Assembly: GCA_031771865.1 (NCBI GenBank)
Contig: JASISA010000027.1
Span: forward strand, 2,232,001-2,296,000
From: Nothophaeocryptopus gaeumannii
Taxonomy: Eukaryota; Ascomycota; Dothideomycetes; Mycosphaerellales; Mycosphaerellaceae
Length of the DNA: 64,000 nucleotides
Direction: 5' to 3'
This document shows positions 9,276 to 21,055 of this stretch, piece after piece. A model generated the notes under the pieces. The model did no database searches and was not told the DNA's origin. It worked only from the letters and a program-made list of their open reading frames with translations. A program made the translations under genes and the position numbers. Positions within the stretch are counted from its first letter, which is position 1. Each line of letters opens with the position of its first letter.

Positions 9276-11005
9276 ATGACTCGGTTCAACACGTTGTTCA
9301 AGCGGTCACCATCGCAGCCCAAGGACCATGACCCCAGGACGACACGCAACTTCACAATATGGTTCGCCGTCGTCTGCTTCGGCCTCATGGGCGCCGCAAG
9401 AGGTCTCGATGAAGGCCTTATCGGCACAACGACAGCTCAGCCATCTTTCGTCGCCCTTTTCGAACTGAAAAATCCAGCCCTCTCGGCATCTGAGCGCGTA
9501 GAACGACTCAGTAATATCACAGCAATGGTCCAAGCTGGTTGCATCCCAGGAGCGCTATTCGCCTTCTTCGTGACAGACAAAATCGGTCGTATTTGGGCAG
9601 CTCGCCAACTCATCGTCTGGTGGGTTGTGGGAGTGGCCATCTACATGGGAGCTGCTGCGAATGGGAGCCTAGGGATGGTCTATGGAGGTAGATTCATCAT
9701 GGGCATGGGAATTGGGCAGACGGCTGTAGTGGCACCAACGTATCTTGCTGAAGTTGCGCCAAAGTCTATTCGGGGAATGTGCGTGACGACGTTCTCAGGG
9801 GCATCTTTCCTTGGAATCATGATGTGAGTATGCTATCGAGGTCGAAGCCGACGCTGTTTGAGAACCTTACCTAACGAGAGCGACAGTGGATACTTCGCAT
9901 CCTATGGCTGCTCGCTGCATATCTCCAACACGAATCAGGCGCAATGGCTGGTCCCGACCTCAATACACTTGTATCTCGCGACCATTATCCTCACGCTTAG
10001 CTTCTTCGGCTTGGAGTCCCCGAGATGGTTGATCAAGACTGGTCAACACCAGCGTGCAACAGAGAACCTCGCTAAGCTGCGCGGCCTCCCTATCCACGAC
10101 ATGGCTATCGCAAATGAGCTGCTCGAAGTACGAGACTCTCTTGAACGTGAGCGTGAGGCCACCCTTGGGACGACTCGTTGGGCACCTCTCCGAGAATTGC
10201 TCTTCATCCCTGCCAACCAGTACAGATTATACCTTACTATCGGGATCCAATTGCTCGGACAATGGTCTGGCAGTGGCGCCATCACCGTCTACGCACCCCA
10301 GTTCTTCGCCCTCGTTGGAGTCAGCGGAAACTCCGAAGATCTCCTCGCAACCGGAATTCTGGGCGTAGTGAAATTCGTTTCGGCGCTCATCTGTTCCATC
10401 TTTCTGATCGATTTCATCGGTCGAAAACGATCTCTCATGACCGGAATATCCATCCAAGCCGTGTCGATGACCTACATGGCCCTGTTCTTGACCATTGACC
10501 CGTACGTCGCCACAGCCCCACAAGCACCCAGCCAGAAGAGGGCGAGCACCGGCGCTATTGCCATGATATGTTTCAGTGGGTTTGGGTGGGCGATGGGGTG
10601 GAATACGGTGCAGTATCTGATTAATGCGGAGATGTATCCGCTGAGGCTGAGGGCGCTGGGGAGTAGTATCGCTATGACGGTGCATTTTGCTTGTCAGTAC
10701 GGTGCGAGTAAGGCGACGCCGGAGATGTTTGTTACGTTGACGAAGATGGGGACGATGTGGTTTTTCAGGTAACATATTCCGTCCTCTGCCCATGTTGTGA
10801 GTTGAAGCTGACGTCCTGCAGTGCTGTGACGATCGTCGGACTCATTTGGGTCTACTTCTTCTTGCCCGAGACCTCGAGGAGGAGCTTGGAGAGCCTGGAT
10901 GCGATGTTTGATTTGCCGTGGTACGAGATTGGGAGGAAAGGCAAAGCATTCTTGGCTGAGCAAGAGGCTCTGACCAGTGAGGAGGTTCGCAGTGAGAAGG
11001 TGTAG
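9276..11005 (+). CDS. MFS sugar-porter-family permease (sugar/quinate type)
   Basis: Three exons (9276-9823, 9887-10768, 10822-11005) give 537 aa, typical for the sugar porter family, with about twelve hydrophobic segments. The motifs seen are TDKIGRIWAARQ in loop 2-3, GRFIMGMGIGQTAVVAPTY and APKSIRGM around helices 4-5, LESPRWLIKTG after helix 6, QLLGQWSGSGAITVYAP in helix 7, FIGRKRSLMTG in loop 8-9, and PETSRRSLESLDAMF as the PET-type motif after helix 12. Such proteins are plasma-membrane proton symporters for hexoses, pentoses or quinate, and the exact substrate cannot be told. The start is the first ATG in frame; the frame upstream holds only a GTG. It is divergent from the broken SDR gene and is likely part of the same accessory block. 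Confidence 0.88.
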
Positions 11006-12052
11006 GCATGGATATGTCTTCTTGCTTTAGACTGCGAGAGCGATTATGTCGTGAAGCAGAGTGTCTGCATGTGTAGAGAGAATCCAAGCTCGCATTTCGC
11101 TTCTGTTCGCATTGTCACTCTTCGTCTTCTGCTCGCATTTAGTCCTGCTCGTCATTCCAGCAAGGGGTGCTTCATGAGAAACGTAGGGAATGGTGTTGGG
11201 CATTTAATCTGCTTTGGTCGTCCTGGCTTTCATGGCTCGGCGCCAGGATTTCATGCCCTTTCTCCTGCTCCTCTCAAGCCTCCCTGTTGTTCATGTATTC
11301 ACGACGGGTCCTCTGCAACATCCGTTTCGGGATCGTGGATTGAAACACTTAGAAACAGGCTCGGAGCCAGCGGAAAGTCTCTCCACAGCTTGTTGGTTGG
11401 CTGCGGCGCGGAGAACGGTACAGCCACGCCGAACACGCCTTCTGGCCTCGAGAGTACGTACTGGGCTGCCGAATATTACGGTCAGGCGCCACGACTACCT
11501 CAGTCTACCTCTCTGATGACCTACAACCACCGCAGGTCTTGAAGCCCACCTCTCTGCGATCATACAAATCCAGATTATTGGATCGGCCGCTGGACGATTT
11601 GGAGTGCGCTGGCCGCTGACCGACCGTCTCGAGTTCCACAACCACGACCCATCCTGGCTGATCTCAAGCCGACGTCACCGCCGAAGAGACAGGAGACTTG
11701 AGTGTCTCTGGTCTTTGACACCCACGCTAAAATGGTCGTCAACGAGACGAGGAAGAGGCTGTTGAGGCAGTTGAACAGCAGATACATCTATGGGAGATAT
11801 GTGAGTTTCTCCATACTCTATGACGCCTTGCGCCGGCTAGAGACTTCGAGATGGACGTGTATTTCGAGGGAGACGGATTCGCGGACATGAGCTTGCTACA
11901 GCAGGCTGAGATGGAAATCACATGCCACGCAAACTGCAACTTTAGACCACCCGCTGAATCTATAGCTTGTGATTGCGTTTGACGTCGCTGACACCTATGT
12001 TCCTTCTCAACAGCCTCTCCTTCACGCCATCATCGCCCTCATACAGATCACC
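11006..12052. other. Intergenic, no gene recognised
   Basis: About 1 kb lies between the permease and the Mpv17-family gene. Open frames up to 163 codons occur, but their translations are Ser/Pro/Cys-rich and unlike any family I know. The last few hundred bases probably hold the promoter and leader of the downstream gene. Confidence 0.4.
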
Positions 12053-12865
12053 ATGGTCTCGATCCTTGTGCGCAAGTTCAATGCATACTACGCGAACCGA
12101 CCGATACTCACGACCATGATCACCAATGCCGTACGTCAATCCTCGATCTTCAGACCAGCGATAGCGTATTGACAAGAGATGAATAGGTTCTCGGTGGTAT
12201 AGCAGACAGCGTAGCGCAGACCCTCACAGCCTTTCGCCACAGACAACGTCAACGCAAGCTCAATCCCGACGACGCCAGAGACGATTTCTTCACGATCGAA
12301 ATTCAAGATCTGGACAAGAAGGTGCCATGGCCGGAAGATGACTACTTGACACCTGCCTCTAAGCGAGGCCCGCCGCCATTCGATTTCGAGCGCCTGACGC
12401 GATTTATGGCCTACGGTTTCATGATGGCGCCTGTACAACACAAGTGGTTCGGCTTCTTGAGCCAGCTGTTCCCGATTGAGGGTGGAAAGGGTACGACAAA
12501 CGCGCTTAGGAGAGTCGCTTTCGACCAGTTCATCTTCGCGCCAGTCGGTCTTGCGGCCTTCTTCACGTTCATGACAGTCGCAGAGGGAGGAGGCAAGCGG
12601 GCTGTGATCAGGAAGTTTCAGGACGTTTATCTGCCTGCGCTCAAAGCGAACTTCATAGTATGGCCGCTGGTGCAGATGCTGAACTTCCGGGTAATTCCCA
12701 TTCAGTTCCAGATTGTAAGACCACTCGCTTCTTGCTTTAAATGTTCATGCTAACAACTCCGAATAGCCATTCGTCTCCACCATCGGTATCTTCTGGACAG
12801 CGTATCTGTCCCTCACCAACTCTTCGGACGAGCCGATTGAAAGCCCAGGACGATCTCCAGCTTGA
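12053..12865 (+). CDS. Mpv17/PMP22 family membrane protein
   Basis: Three exons (12053-12130, 12187-12714, 12767-12865) give 234 aa. The family order is clear: an N-terminal YYANRPILTTMITNAVLGGIAD segment split by intron 1, a hydrophilic insert, the RFMAYGFMMAPVQHKWFGFL segment, DQFIFAPVGLAAFFTFMTVAEG, and the C-terminal ANFIVWPLVQMLNFRVIP followed across intron 2 by FVSTIGIFWTAYLSL. Members are four-helix proteins of the peroxisomal or inner mitochondrial membrane (human MPV17 and PXMP2, yeast Sym1). The short N terminus and the insert of about 40 residues between helices 1 and 2 suit the fungal peroxisomal/vacuolar-like group more than Sym1, but this is a guess. Confidence 0.85.
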
Positions 12866-13296
12866 AACGGATGGGTGCTCGAACCTATTATTTTTGTACC
12901 GTAACGACCACGGTCTGCTTTTCAGAGCGGCTGTGGACCTGTAGGAATAAGTATCATCCTCAGAGATACTCGGAGATACTCGGGTTGGAACATCTGTTTA
13001 GCTTGGCGTTGAGGTAGTTCAGGGAGTCACACGGGCCCAAGGCAGCATCGAGGAAAACTTGGAAGCATAGCCTCGGGATGAGGTAGACGTATGATTGATT
13101 CGACAAGAAGCCCTAGATCGAGCGATATCTAACAAATTCACTTGCAACTTCACTTGCTTCTCAGTCTCACTTTTGTTTTGCTCGCATTTCGCCGACGTCA
13201 CCCCAGTGGCCCCACCATTCAGAGCCCCGCGGACTTTGTGCTTCAGAAACACCCCTCGACAAACAATAGAACAACGACAAAAGATCCTTCTACAAG
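12866..13296. promoter_or_regulatory. Upstream region of phosphoglycerate kinase
   Basis: These 431 bp contain no gene. A pyrimidine-rich tract (TCTCACTTTTGTTTTGCTCG and nearby) lies about 100-150 bp before the ATG, typical of strongly expressed glycolytic genes in filamentous ascomycetes. No clear TATA box is seen. Confidence 0.4.
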
Positions 13297-14640
13297 ATGT
13301 CTCTTAGCAAGAAGCTTTCCATCAACGACGTCGACGTCAAGGACAAGCGCGTCCTCATCCGAGTGAGTAACCCCTCCAACCGCATCGGCTCAATATAAAA
13401 AGCTCTGGAAAAAGGAAGGAAACATGCTGAACATACGTGCTAGGTCGACTTCAATGTCCCTCTCGACAAGGAGACCAACTCCAAGATCACCAACAACCAG
13501 CGAATCGTCGGTGCCCTCCCAACGATCAAATATGCAATCGATCATGGCGCAAAGGCAGTCATCCTCATGTCCCACCTCGGTCGCCCAGACGGCAAGCCAA
13601 ACTCCAAATACTCCTTGAAGCCCGTCGCAGCAGAGCTTGAGAAACTGCTTGAGAAGAAGGTCACATTCACAGAAGACTGCGTTGGACCAGAGGTCGAGAA
13701 GACCGTCAATGCCACAACTGGAGGCGGCGTTGTGCTGCTGGAGAACTTGCGCTTCCACGCTGAAGAAGAAGGCTCTAGCAAAGACAAGGACGGCAACAAG
13801 GTGAAAGCGGACAAGGCGGATGTTGAGAAGTTCCGCAAAGGTCTCACTGCATTGGGAGACGTCTACATCAACGACGCGTTTGGCACTGCACACCGCGCAC
13901 ACAGCTCAATGGTTGGTGTCGACCTGCCACAGAAGGCATCTGGCTTCCTCGTGAAGAAAGAGCTCGAGTACTTTGCAAAGGCACTGGAGAACCCACAGCG
14001 ACCATTCCTTGCTATCCTTGGAGGCGCAAAGGTCAGCGACAAGATCCAGCTGATTGAGAACATGCTGGACAAGGTCAATTCTCTGATCATCTGCGGAGGT
14101 ATGGCTTTCACCTTCAAGAAGGTCCTTGACAACATGGCAATCGGCAACTCTCTCTTTGACGAGGCTGGCAGCAAGAAAGTTAAAGAGCTTGCGGAGAAGG
14201 CCAAGAAGCACAATGTCAGCATCACTCTCCCAGTAGACTACATCACGGCAGACAAGTTCGCCGCAGACGCCAAGACTGGCTACGCTGAGGACAAGGACGG
14301 TATCCCAGACGGCTGGATGGGCCTGGACTGCGGCGAGAAGAGCGTGGAGCTGTTCAAGAAGACCATTAACGACGCGAAGACTATCCTTTGGAACGGACCG
14401 CCAGGTGTGTTTGAGATGGAGAAATTCGAGAAGGGCACTCGGGCTACGATGGATGCGGCCGTTGCTGCTGCGCAGAGCGGAAAGATCGTCATCATTGGTG
14501 GTGGTGACACTGCTACTGTGGCGGCACAGTATGGTGTGGAGGACAAGCTGAGCCACGTCTCGACTGGTGGAGGTGCTTCGCTCGAGCTGCTGGAGGGCAA
14601 GGACTTGCCTGGTGTTTCTGCGCTCAGCGAGAAGTCCTGA
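13297..14640 (+). CDS. pgk1: Phosphoglycerate kinase
   Basis: Two exons (13297-13362, 13444-14640) give 420 aa, normal for eukaryotic PGK. The enzyme transfers phosphate between 1,3-bisphosphoglycerate and ADP in glycolysis and acts in the cytosol. Every signature is present: RVDFNVPLD across the intron, SHLGRPDGK, LLENLRFH with an acidic insert, INDAFGTAHRAHSS, ILGGAKVSDKI, CGGMAFTFKK, WNGPPGVFE, GGGDTATVAA and STGGGASLELLEGK. The single 81-nt intron falls after RVLIR, directly before the first strand motif. Codons are strongly C-ending (GTC, GAC, AAG), as expected for a highly expressed gene. The start ATG gives the usual MSLSKKLSI N terminus. Confidence 0.97.
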
Positions 14641-14952
14641 AGGCATGAAAGCAATAGCGCCAGCAGATTGTGATACGCTCGTCCAAGAAGCTTTAAAGGC
14701 GAAGTCGTAGATAGCTTTGATTCATCTCATACGCGACCCAGCAGTAGATGCTGGGACCAGCGTCTGTGCATTATCATCTCAGAAGCCTCATGCAAGCTCT
14801 CTTGCAGTATCATGCGCCGGACGCCGCGCTCATGCTGGTACTCTCCTTCTGATGCCCATATCATTTCAGGCTCTCTCTGTGCCTCTTGAACGGAGTTGCG
14901 CGCGTGCTCTTGCCCGCATCAATCATGTTCGATGCTTCTCAGTTGAGACCCC

Positions 14953-15310
14953 TCATTTTCCCATCTTCTTCAACTCCTCTTTCAACTGCACGGAAAAATC
15001 ATCCGTCGTATCATCATCGTCCCAGCTCTCTTCCCACAAATGTGTGTTGGCGGCTTGTTGTCCGACTTCCTCTTCTTTGGCCCAGTCTGCCAAACACTCT
15101 GTGTAAGCATCTGCAACTTTGATCGAGTGATATGAATGGGTATATAGTATGCCTACCTTCTACGGGAAAGTCCTCAAACTCATCGTCCTCCTCTAATTGC
15201 GCGGCTTTGTTTTGTGGTTGGAGCGGCTTCTCTTGGTCGGCTTTGGAGTCGGAGACGTTGGCGCCGGCGGCTTTGGCTGTTGGGTTGGTCTGGTCCTCTG
15301 GTGCGGACAT
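14953..15310 (-). CDS. sem1: 26S proteasome lid subunit Sem1/DSS1
   Basis: Two exons (15310-15157, 15086-14953) give 95 aa. The protein is very acidic, with the diagnostic Sem1/DSS1 pattern: EEDDEFEDFPVEDW spanning the 70-nt intron, then THLWEESWDDDD and a C-terminal FSVQLKEELKKMG helix. Sem1 is an intrinsically disordered subunit of the proteasome lid and also joins the TREX-2 and BRCA2-type complexes. The N-terminal 50 residues are an Ala/Lys/Asp-rich extension common in fungal forms. It is tail to tail with PGK (about 310 bp apart) and divergent from MON2. Confidence 0.92.
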
Positions 15311-15719
15311 CTTGGTTTCCTGGTTTCGGAGGTAGCCGAGGTTCGTGGGATCGTTGAAGGTGTCGGGTTGGTGGTGGTTGTTGGTGGTTGGAAGGCGATG
15401 TCGATGTTGACGATGAACGCATGTCAAGCACAACCTGAGGCATCAACCTTGGCAACGCCTAAGAAGGTTGGAAGGGAGGCAGCTTTATTTAGGCCACGCA
15501 TGCTTGACTGCTGTAGCCGTAAACACCGAACCTCATTTCCTTGCACGAGCCTGCGTTTCGGACACTGGAATGTCAGATTCTCCCAGCTTTGACGACGCCC
15601 TCTCGCCTGCTTTCGTTCCCCTCAAGAAATCTACCATGGACCGGCGGTGAAGCCATGAAGCTCCGGCATTTCACACTCAATCCTACGCGACTGTGACCGG
15701 ATACTTCTGTCTCTGAATC
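15311..15719. promoter_or_regulatory. Divergent intergenic region between sem1 and mon2
   Basis: These 409 bp lie between the two start codons. They contain several short frames on both strands but no recognisable gene. A shared promoter region is inferred from position. Confidence 0.35.
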
Positions 15720-18700
15720 ATGACCTCAACTCTGCTGGCGAACGAGCTCAGCAACCTCATATCCGAGTCGAAGCGGAAGAACCCTGAACTTCGGAATGCA
15801 GCCGAGAAGTCTTTGCAGGAACTCAAGTCTCTTACCGTGACCTCTGAGCAACAGCTTGCAGCCGGTAAGCATGTGATTGCCAATATCGGGCTAGGTGCAG
15901 ATTGGTGAGCTTTCTGAACTGACTGACAAGAGATCTCAGGAGCAAGACGGCTTTCATTGAGCCATTCTTAGTCGCATGCGGTACGCATAATGCTAAGTTT
16001 GCTGGCAGCGGCATCGCTTGCCTCCAGCGCATCGTGGTCTCGAAAGGTACCTGCCATATACGATCATCTATGCACAACATATGGGGCTGAATCCTTTGTA
16101 GCACTACCAAGAGGCCGCCTTCAAGATGCTCTGGAAGCCTTCAACTCCTGTGCGGACCTCGGGCTGGATGTCCAGTTGAAGATCCTACAAGCACTGCCTT
16201 CTCTGCTCCAGAATTACGCAGCGGAACTCGAAGGTGATCTTCTAGGCGTTGCCCTCCAGCTCTGTGCATCTCTGCAGGCAGTGAAGGCGCAGACAGTGAG
16301 CGGTGTTGCTGCGGCGACACTACAGCAGCTGGTGACGACAGTCTTTGAAAAGGTCTCGACAGAAGACAGCCAGCCAGCCGATAATAAGTCTACGACAGAT
16401 GTCCCGGGAGATGATGGCCCAATTCAGCTACAGCCTGCAGCATTCGATGCCTACCGGGTGCTTCGAGACCTCGCCTTGGCTGCAGACGAGCGCAAGACGA
16501 AGTTTGTCGAGTTCTCGGCGTTGCCCCCTGAATCTAGCTTAGAGCTAATCTGGTCTTCTATTGACGCCAATGCGGAACCCTTCAGCGCTCATGATGAGCT
16601 GCTCTCAATCATAGGCGCGAACGTGTTCCCCATGATTGTCAGAGCTCTGTCCGAAAGGCAGCCGTGGGGAGTTACCCTGCGTTGCTTCAGGATATTGGAT
16701 CTTGTGCTGGACAGATACATGCCCAGGTTCACTGGCGACTGCGAAGTCGCTCTGAACCTCTGCACACAGGCCCTGGAACCGGACGCCGCCCCAGCGTGGA
16801 AGCGTGCCTTGGTCTTGGAGCTCTTGCGGGACTTCCTCGCAGATAGCAACCACGTTATCGACGCATACACTGCATTCGACTTGCGTGAGGGAGGCAAGCC
16901 CATTGTGCAGGATATCCTGTCCTCTTTCGTGCGCATTTCGACCGAGAAGCCTGGAGCAATCGGTCTCGGGCAGCAGTCATCTGTACCTATTGGCCCCTCA
17001 TCTCCAGGCCAGAGCGCGACCGACACCGCAACTTTGGAGGCTGCTGGAGGAATGGCTGGAGTGATCAGCTCCGCCTTGGGCGTGGCAGAATCGAGCGTCG
17101 CTGGCATTAGCTCGCATTGGAGCTTGCCGAGAACGCCCTGTATGGAGCAGCTCGACAAGAGGGACGCGCCGTCAACTGCAGAGACTTATCCCTATGCATT
17201 GGTTTTAGATTGTTTGAATGGCTTATCCGACAGTCTCGCGAGGATAGTGCTTCCATTGACGGTGCAGCACGAAAGAAGTCGGACCAAAAGTGCCAATAGC
17301 GCAGTCGAGTCCAATGGTGGCTCCAGCAGCAGGACGAGATCGACTTCTTTCCGAACACGAGCTGTACCTCTCAATCCGCTTGATGCTAAAGACGCTCCGT
17401 ACGCTAGCAAGGTAAAGGCAGTGGCTAGTCTGGTGGATCGCTGCTGGCCAGCGGTGCTCGCTACTTCTTCTACGTTCCTGAACGCAGCTCTCGACGAAAC
17501 ATATTTCCGCAATTTGATCAAGGCATATCAACGCTTTGCCCAAGTAGCAGGACTACTACGGCTGAACACGCCTCGAGATGCGCTCATGACAACACTCGCA
17601 AAAGCAGCTGTTCCTCCTCACGTCCTAAACGCCGCCACCAGCGAACCTGCGAAGTCGCCCTCAACGGAGAGCCCTCGTGTCTTCTCAAATCAAAAAAGCT
17701 TGCTCAGTGTCGACAGCCTAGTCTCGCATACGTCTGCTTTATCAATGGATGCCAACAGACGCGGCTCAATCGATTCCACGAGGCCCATGCTCACGGTTCG
17801 CAACTTGCTATGCTTGCGAGCTTTACTCAACTTGGCCATTGCTTTAGGTCCTGCTCTTGCATCCGCATTCGCTGTTGTCATCAGCGCCTTGAAGCATGCC
17901 GATATGGTGCTCAGCGCCACCACGCCACAGCAAATGAGTCGCCAAAGCTCGTACTCGTCGGGCAAAGGAACAGATCACCCTTCAGTGGTGCAGGCTTTCA
18001 GCGCTGAGGTCTCCGCCGTTGAAGCTGCAGCGTCCAGATTGCTTGAAAGCACTAGCGACTATCCGAATGATGCTTTCATGAATGTGCTGCAGACTTTCTG
18101 CCAATTATTGCACGGCAAAGCAACTATACTTTCATCGCCTGTGTCACCACGACCAGACCACACTCCGTCTCCACCTCAGACACCAATTGCAAAGGCGAGG
18201 AATTTCTCTGGTCTGCCAGGCATCAGCACTGTTGCCGAGTTGCAATCAAGGGACTATCACTTCGTGATCCCCAAGCTTGGTAATCTTGCGGAGCTCAACA
18301 TCTCTCGATTTGCACATGACGACCCTTTCTTAAGCGGTTGGGCTGCCCTGACAGATGAGCTGTTGGCTATCGCGCGTACGAATGATTCACCCCGAGATGC
18401 GCGCCGAAGCGCGACGAATGTCCTTGTTAAGCTCGCCGAGGCGACCATAAGAGACGTCATCAAAGAGGAAGAGGAAGATCGCGCAACCGTGCAACGACGA
18501 GGTCTGGCCATTCTCCTCAGGCTTGTTGACGAGATATACAATGAAATTGGCGAACTCACACCTGCCGATCTTGAGATTCAAGGTGATGTGCTTAACGCAC
18601 TGCGGGCAATCATGGAGAGTTGCGGCGACTCGTTGATCGCGGGCTGGAACAGAATCATCGCCATCATTAGCGGCGCGTTCGAGCATGATGGTGCGCCTAA

Positions 18701-20909
18701 TCGAGCGGCTGACGAGAACGAGGCAAACATCAATTGGGACCAAATATCCTTTGAGTTTGTTTCTTCACTTATAGGCCGTGCGGCCTTCGCAGCCACCCAG
18801 TTACTGTGCTCGGACTTCCTAAGCGCACTGCCAACCAGCGTTGGTCCGTCTCTCATCGAGCTCCTCCACCGATTCATGTGTCAGACCGAAGATCTAAATG
18901 CTGCACTTACGACTGTGACAATGGCCTGGAATGTATCAGACCACCTCTTCAGCAACATATCCGATGCCGAGCTGGCGAGCTTTGTTGAAGAGGCAAAGGA
19001 ATTCGACGACTTCGAAGAGGATCTCAAGCCACTTTTACGAGACTCGAAGCCTGCTCAGTGGCTTCTCATGCTGACAAGACTGCGAGACGCAGCGTCGCAG
19101 CCACTGAAGGACACGCGCAATGCAGCATTCCAGACACTCTGCAATGTCTTCAAAAGCCATGGGGATGATATGCCGCCCGCGGCTTGGGACCTACTCTTAC
19201 GCAATACACTCCTCTACACCTCGAGAGCTGATTCCCTCATGTACCTTCAGGATGGGTTCAAAGATGGAGGAAGCAAATCCACCAACACGATTCCGGACAT
19301 CGATATGTCGAAAGCAATCATCGTTGGTAATTCGACGATTATTGCACAGCACCTGCGCCTGATTGAGCAAGTTGCAAAATTGCCGAGCTTATGGGAGGTC
19401 TTTCTCAGCATGCTTGAGCGTTATCTGGATGTGGAGGATTATATTTTGAACGCGGCAGCCTATACAGCATTGGCTCGGGTTCTTGCTGGTATCGAGCCAT
19501 CTTCACCAGTCTGGAAAGGACCAATCTACCGCACTGTCCATCTGTGGCTCAAGAGGGTCCCTCACTTTGCTGATGACCAAAGTGGCAAGAAGAAGCACAG
19601 CAATCAAGATGCGTTTCTTGCATACGCAGAAGCTGGCGAGGAGGTCTATCGGCTCACTGGAGACGGTCTGAGCACCTCTCAGACGCGGACTCTGATCAAC
19701 AATCTGTACCATTGCATCAAAGACTCTGACGGACCTCCTTACGGCGCAGATGCAAATATACCAAGCCCACTGCAAGCTAAAGCAATGTCGCTCTTCAAAG
19801 CTATGCGGCTCACCCAGCCAGATATTCCGAGCTGCCTGGTCACTGTGGCAGCAAAGCTCGCCACGCTTCACCACGATACAGCCGATGCCAGGGCCACCCA
19901 GCAGCTTCCTACGTTTGTCGCCATCGCCAGTGAGGCAATTAGCTGGCTACAAGAGCTGATTACCAAGTACATGGATGCCGAGCTCACAGATTCTGGAGCT
20001 CTCGTGCAAGCATCGCAAAGTCTGAGGCGTATCATCGAACCCAAGTATGCATTCAAAACCGAGCAAAAAGGCAATTCTCTCTGGCGAAAGGCTACTATGA
20101 CCGCAGTAGCTCTCGCAAAACCCACCGTCGACCAAGCTCGCGACTTCAAAACAGACCGCGTCACCCGTGAGGAGCTCTGGAGAGAAATTGTAGGCATGGC
20201 TCGCGGAATCATAACGGCTCATGATCTGCACACAGTAGACGACTGGCAAAAGGTTTACGACGACATGCACTTCGACATGGAAAGTTTTCAGGGCATTCGC
20301 GATATCATCGTGCCTCATCTTGGCAACCCACAGCTTCCGGAGAACTTGCGCTTAGAGTACATGCGTGCTCTGTTCGAAGCCTCGGTTGTCCACGCTGTGG
20401 CGCCAGGTGAGATCGACATCAGCACCCCTCTGGATAACATCACAACCATTCGTCGCGGCAGCGTCAAGGAGATACCTTATTCGAGAAGGGAAGAAATGGC
20501 TTATGTCTGCTGGAAGGAACTCATGTCCATGGCATCTCAACGCGGTGAAAACGAGCATTCCGAGGAATACCAAACTTTGGCACGCGCCGCTGCTCCTCTC
20601 CTCATCCTCCGCCTCGCGATGCCCATACGTGCATACATTGCCGATCAGCCTTTGCGCGGACGACGACCCCAGCCGCTCTCGGAATTGGAAGAGCTGCTGT
20701 TCAGCTTTCAGGCGATCGGGAATCTCAAGCTGCAGGACGGGGCTGTGGAAGAGGGAAGTGGGGCAAAGGCGCATTTGAAGTATCTCTATCCTCTGTTGGT
20801 GCAGGCAGTGAGTACTGCAGGAGACAAATGGTCCGGTGCCGAGGAAGTCTTGGGGCCTTTGCAGGATGTTTTGGCGAGTGTGAGCAGCGTGCCTGGGGCG
20901 GAGAGATAA
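15720..20909 (+). CDS. mon2: MON2 homolog, Golgi/endosome trafficking scaffold
   Basis: Three exons (15720-15904, 15940-16046, 16102-20909) give 1699 aa. MON2 is a large HEAT-repeat protein related to BIG/GBF Sec7 proteins but without a Sec7 domain; it works at the trans-Golgi and endosomes with Dop1. The N-terminal DCB-like part (LANELSNLISESKRKNPELRNAA, in pieces) and the segment LGLDVQLKILQALPSLLQNYA match fungal MON2, and the central HUS-like and C-terminal regions (FNVSD-like, LLEEFDDFEEDLKPLL) follow. The join at 15904|15940 restores FIEPFLVAC and the join at 16046|16102 restores SKALPRGRLQDALEAF. A 36-nt in-frame stretch at 15865-15900 is flanked by GT and AG and could be a tiny extra intron. 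It converges on vps9 with only 146 bp between stop codons. Confidence 0.88.
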
Positions 20910-21055
20910 GTCTCCAGCAAATGGGTAGGGAGGAGGATTTCATGTGTTGAGAAAAGTAGCGTCGTGATTAAACTGGAATTAGATAATTTGAACAAGAACT
21001 TCTCAACTGTACTGAATGGCGCCCTGCTATCTAGATTCGCCGTTGGTATCATGCA

